NCBI GenBank assembly: GCA_023417955.1
Contig: JAEZDW010000344.1
Span: 1 to 6,641, forward strand
DNA: 6,641 nt
DNA from: Bacteroidota bacterium
GTDB taxonomy: Bacteria > Bacteroidota > Bacteroidia > Cytophagales > Cyclobacteriaceae
Reading direction: 5' to 3'
Positions 5,366 to 6,641 of this stretch are shown here, one piece after another; position 1 is the first letter of the stretch; every line of letters starts with the position of its first letter. The notes under the pieces were generated by a model. It was given only the letters and a program-made list of their open reading frames with translations, had not been told where the DNA came from and ran no database searches. The position numbers were made by a program, and so were the translations under genes.

Positions 5366-6343
5366 ATGCGAACCTTAAAACGTCTGCTCCTCTTTTTGCT
5401 AATCCTGTCCGGCATTTCTTGCCAGGAAGACAGTTCTTTGACCGCAGACCCTGCAAACCTCAGCAAACCGGCGCGCGAGTACCTTCAGATGATTGCCACA
5501 CCCGGATCACAGGGTGCGAGCATGGCGGGAGTTCCGTTAACGGGGCCGTTCAGCCGGCTCTTCTCGCAGCCGGCCACAACGGGCGGAATACCCCAGGATC
5601 TGTTTTCGTCACCACCGTGGACAACTTGCGCAACCACCACAAACACCACGAACCCCGACGGAAGCATTACCACAGAAGTTGATTATGGTGACGGGTGCGA
5701 AGAGGGTATCGACCCGTACATATACTTTATGCACGGTAAATATGCCTTTACAAATTCCGTCAACGTGACGCAGGCCGGGTCTATCATAACAGAATTCTTC
5801 GCATACAAATACATTGCTGATAACTACGGCGGCAGCTATAACACCGGTATCGAAGATGCTGAATGGCTGCTAAACTGGAATGGGTCGATGTCCGGAACCG
5901 GTTCACGAAATCCATCAGGTCAGCTATTCTGGGGGACTTATACAACCACGCACGAGGGTGAAAGCGTCTTCGATGGCGAGGCGCAAACCTTTACGGGAAC
6001 TTCACGTACCAGCTACACGCACAAGCACTCCACAATTGAAGAAAGTTCTGCCACCACACGGTCAGGCGAAAATTATTACCACGCGATTGTGCTTGAACCG
6101 CTCGTTACGCGATTCGATTGCGATCGAAACCCGATGTTCCCTTCTGTAAGCAGTGCCTCCTGGGTTCATGTTCCCATATATGTTTCGGGGCGCGAATTTG
6201 TTCGCTACAAACAGGATGGTCAGGAAGGTTCATTCACGATATTCTGGGGAAACGGCACGTGCGACTCCAAACTCGAGATCGAAGAAAATGGCGTCTACTA
6301 CAAGCTGGACTGGAACAACCTATTTGAACTGTTTTACCAATAG
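5366..6343 (+). CDS. Lipoprotein of unrecognised family, probably surface-exposed
   Basis: 325 residues from the ATG at 5366. A longer frame opens at 5246, but only the internal start places the signal peptide MRTLKRLLLFLLILSGISC at the N-terminus, with Cys19 as the lipidated residue. The residue at -3 is glycine, less common than leucine. The cysteine is followed by QEDSS. Acidic residues right after the cysteine are known in Bacteroidota as part of the export signal to the outer face of the outer membrane. After a low-complexity linker the protein looks beta-rich, with many Thr, Ser, Tyr and Trp. Two related motifs stand out: DYGDGC (106-111) and FWGNGTCD (293-300). Similar Gly-Asp-Gly-Cys motifs occur in other hypothetical lipoproteins of the phylum, but I cannot name a domain. 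Cysteines at 88, 111, 252 and 299 could form two disulfides. The gene is divergent from the permease and monocistronic, ending in a strong terminator. Binding or structural roles are possible, but no enzyme motif is seen. Confidence 0.88.
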   Translation: MRTLKRLLLFLLILSGISCQEDSSLTADPANLSKPAREYLQMIATPGSQGASMAGVPLTGPFSRLFSQPATTGGIPQDLFSSPPWTTCATTTNTTNPDGSITTEVDYGDGCEEGIDPYIYFMHGKYAFTNSVNVTQAGSIITEFFAYKYIADNYGGSYNTGIEDAEWLLNWNGSMSGTGSRNPSGQLFWGTYTTTHEGESVFDGEAQTFTGTSRTSYTHKHSTIEESSATTRSGENYYHAIVLEPLVTRFDCDRNPMFPSVSSASWVHVPIYVSGREFVRYKQDGQEGSFTIFWGNGTCDSKLEIEENGVYYKLDWNNLFELFYQ

Positions 6344-6364
6344 TTGTCGGCAAAGGTTAAGGAT

Positions 6365-6395
6365 GGGCTCCCGCGACGGGGGCCCTGTTTTTTTT
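6365..6395 (+). terminator. Rho-independent terminator after the lipoprotein gene
   Basis: GGGCTCCCG (6365-6373) and CGGGGGCCC (6377-6385) form a 9-bp stem with one T-G pair and a CGA loop, followed by TG and eight Ts. It begins 21 bases after the stop codon at 6343. The opposite strand has no T tract after the stem, so it probably serves the plus-strand gene only, although the convergent regulator ends 10 bases beyond it. Confidence 0.92.
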
Positions 6396-6404
6396 CAGGC
6401 TATA

Positions 6405-6641
6405 TTATCGCACATCTCTTTTTCCTGCAGCATATGCGGAAGGCAATACAGCAAACTGCTCGCGGAAATATTTAGCAAAGTATTTCGGATTGTTGAAGCC
6501 AACCTTGTAAGCCACTTCTGAAACGGTGAGCTGACTTTTCTCAAGCAATTGTGCCGCGTGCTGCAGTCTGATACTGCGTATGAACTCAAGCGGCGACTTA
6601 CCCGTAAGGGCCTGCAGTTTCTTGTATAAATGTACACGACT
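6405..6641 (-). CDS. AraC-family transcriptional regulator, C-terminal DNA-binding domain only
   Basis: The minus strand is open from the window edge at 6641 to TAA at 6405, giving the last 78 residues. They make up almost a full AraC/XylS double helix-turn-helix: the first unit around SRVHLYKKLQALTGKSPLEF and IRLQHAAQLLEKS, and the second in LTVSEVAYKVGFNNPKYFAK followed by YFREQF and PSAY. The usual glycine in the FGxxPSxY motif is alanine here (FAVLPSAY). In Bacteroidota this kind of domain often ends hybrid two-component regulators of glycan-use loci, which would suit the GH31 gene at the other end of the window, but a simple AraC regulator is equally possible because the sensor part is outside. 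The gene converges on the lipoprotein gene, so it is not in the same operon. Confidence 0.93.
   Translation of the reverse strand, partial: SRVHLYKKLQALTGKSPLEFIRSIRLQHAAQLLEKSQLTVSEVAYKVGFNNPKYFAKYFREQFAVLPSAYAAGKRDVR

Noticed and set aside
6153..6521. 122-residue plus-strand frame crossing the lipoprotein end
   Set aside because: It overlaps the lipoprotein in another frame, runs through the terminator hairpin and then lies antisense to the AraC-type domain.

Overview
The window looks like a chromosomal segment from a Bacteroidota bacterium, most likely a free-living Cytophagales- or Chitinophagales-type organism. This is inferred from four things: a lipoprotein GH31 glycosidase start; a duplicated MacB/FtsX permease of the type abundant in that phylum; a surface-type lipoprotein with an acidic stretch after the lipobox cysteine; and a C-terminal AraC-type DNA-binding domain like those of sugar-sensing hybrid regulators. 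Shine-Dalgarno sites are weak or absent, which also fits.

Layout. 1-337 (minus): N-terminal part of a GH31 lipoprotein glycosidase that runs off the left edge. 643-741 (minus): a candidate 32-residue single-pass membrane protein. About 970-2725: a gene-free island of about 1.75 kb packed with repeats. It holds an inverted truncated copy of a long repeat, a hairpin built from 11-bp units, a second truncated copy, nested inverted repeats, a second 11-bp-unit hairpin of the same design but different sequence, a tandem array of three ~220-bp units plus a partial fourth, and short heptamer tracts. 2732-5167 (minus): an 811-residue FtsX/MacB-type ABC transporter permease. 5168-5365: a divergent intergenic region with two abutting palindromes and a possible structured leader. 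5366-6343 (plus): a 325-residue lipoprotein of unrecognised family, ended by a strong intrinsic terminator at 6365-6395. 6405-6641 (minus): the C-terminal helix-turn-helix domain of an AraC-family regulator that runs off the right edge.

The genes do not form one clear pathway. The GH31 enzyme and the AraC-type regulator each suggest glycan use, but they lie about 6 kb apart and both are cut by the window edges. The permease and the lipoprotein are divergent and could share a control region. No transposase, integrase, CRISPR array, tRNA or rRNA was seen.

The most unusual content is the repeat island. Two loci use the same plan (about five direct 11-mers, a short spacer, then inverted 11-mers) with unrelated unit sequences. 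A mosaic tandem array carries a 105-bp segment repeated without visible difference. I found no established system that explains it. The island could be a family of non-autonomous intergenic repeats, a structured RNA source or simply neutral repeat expansion.
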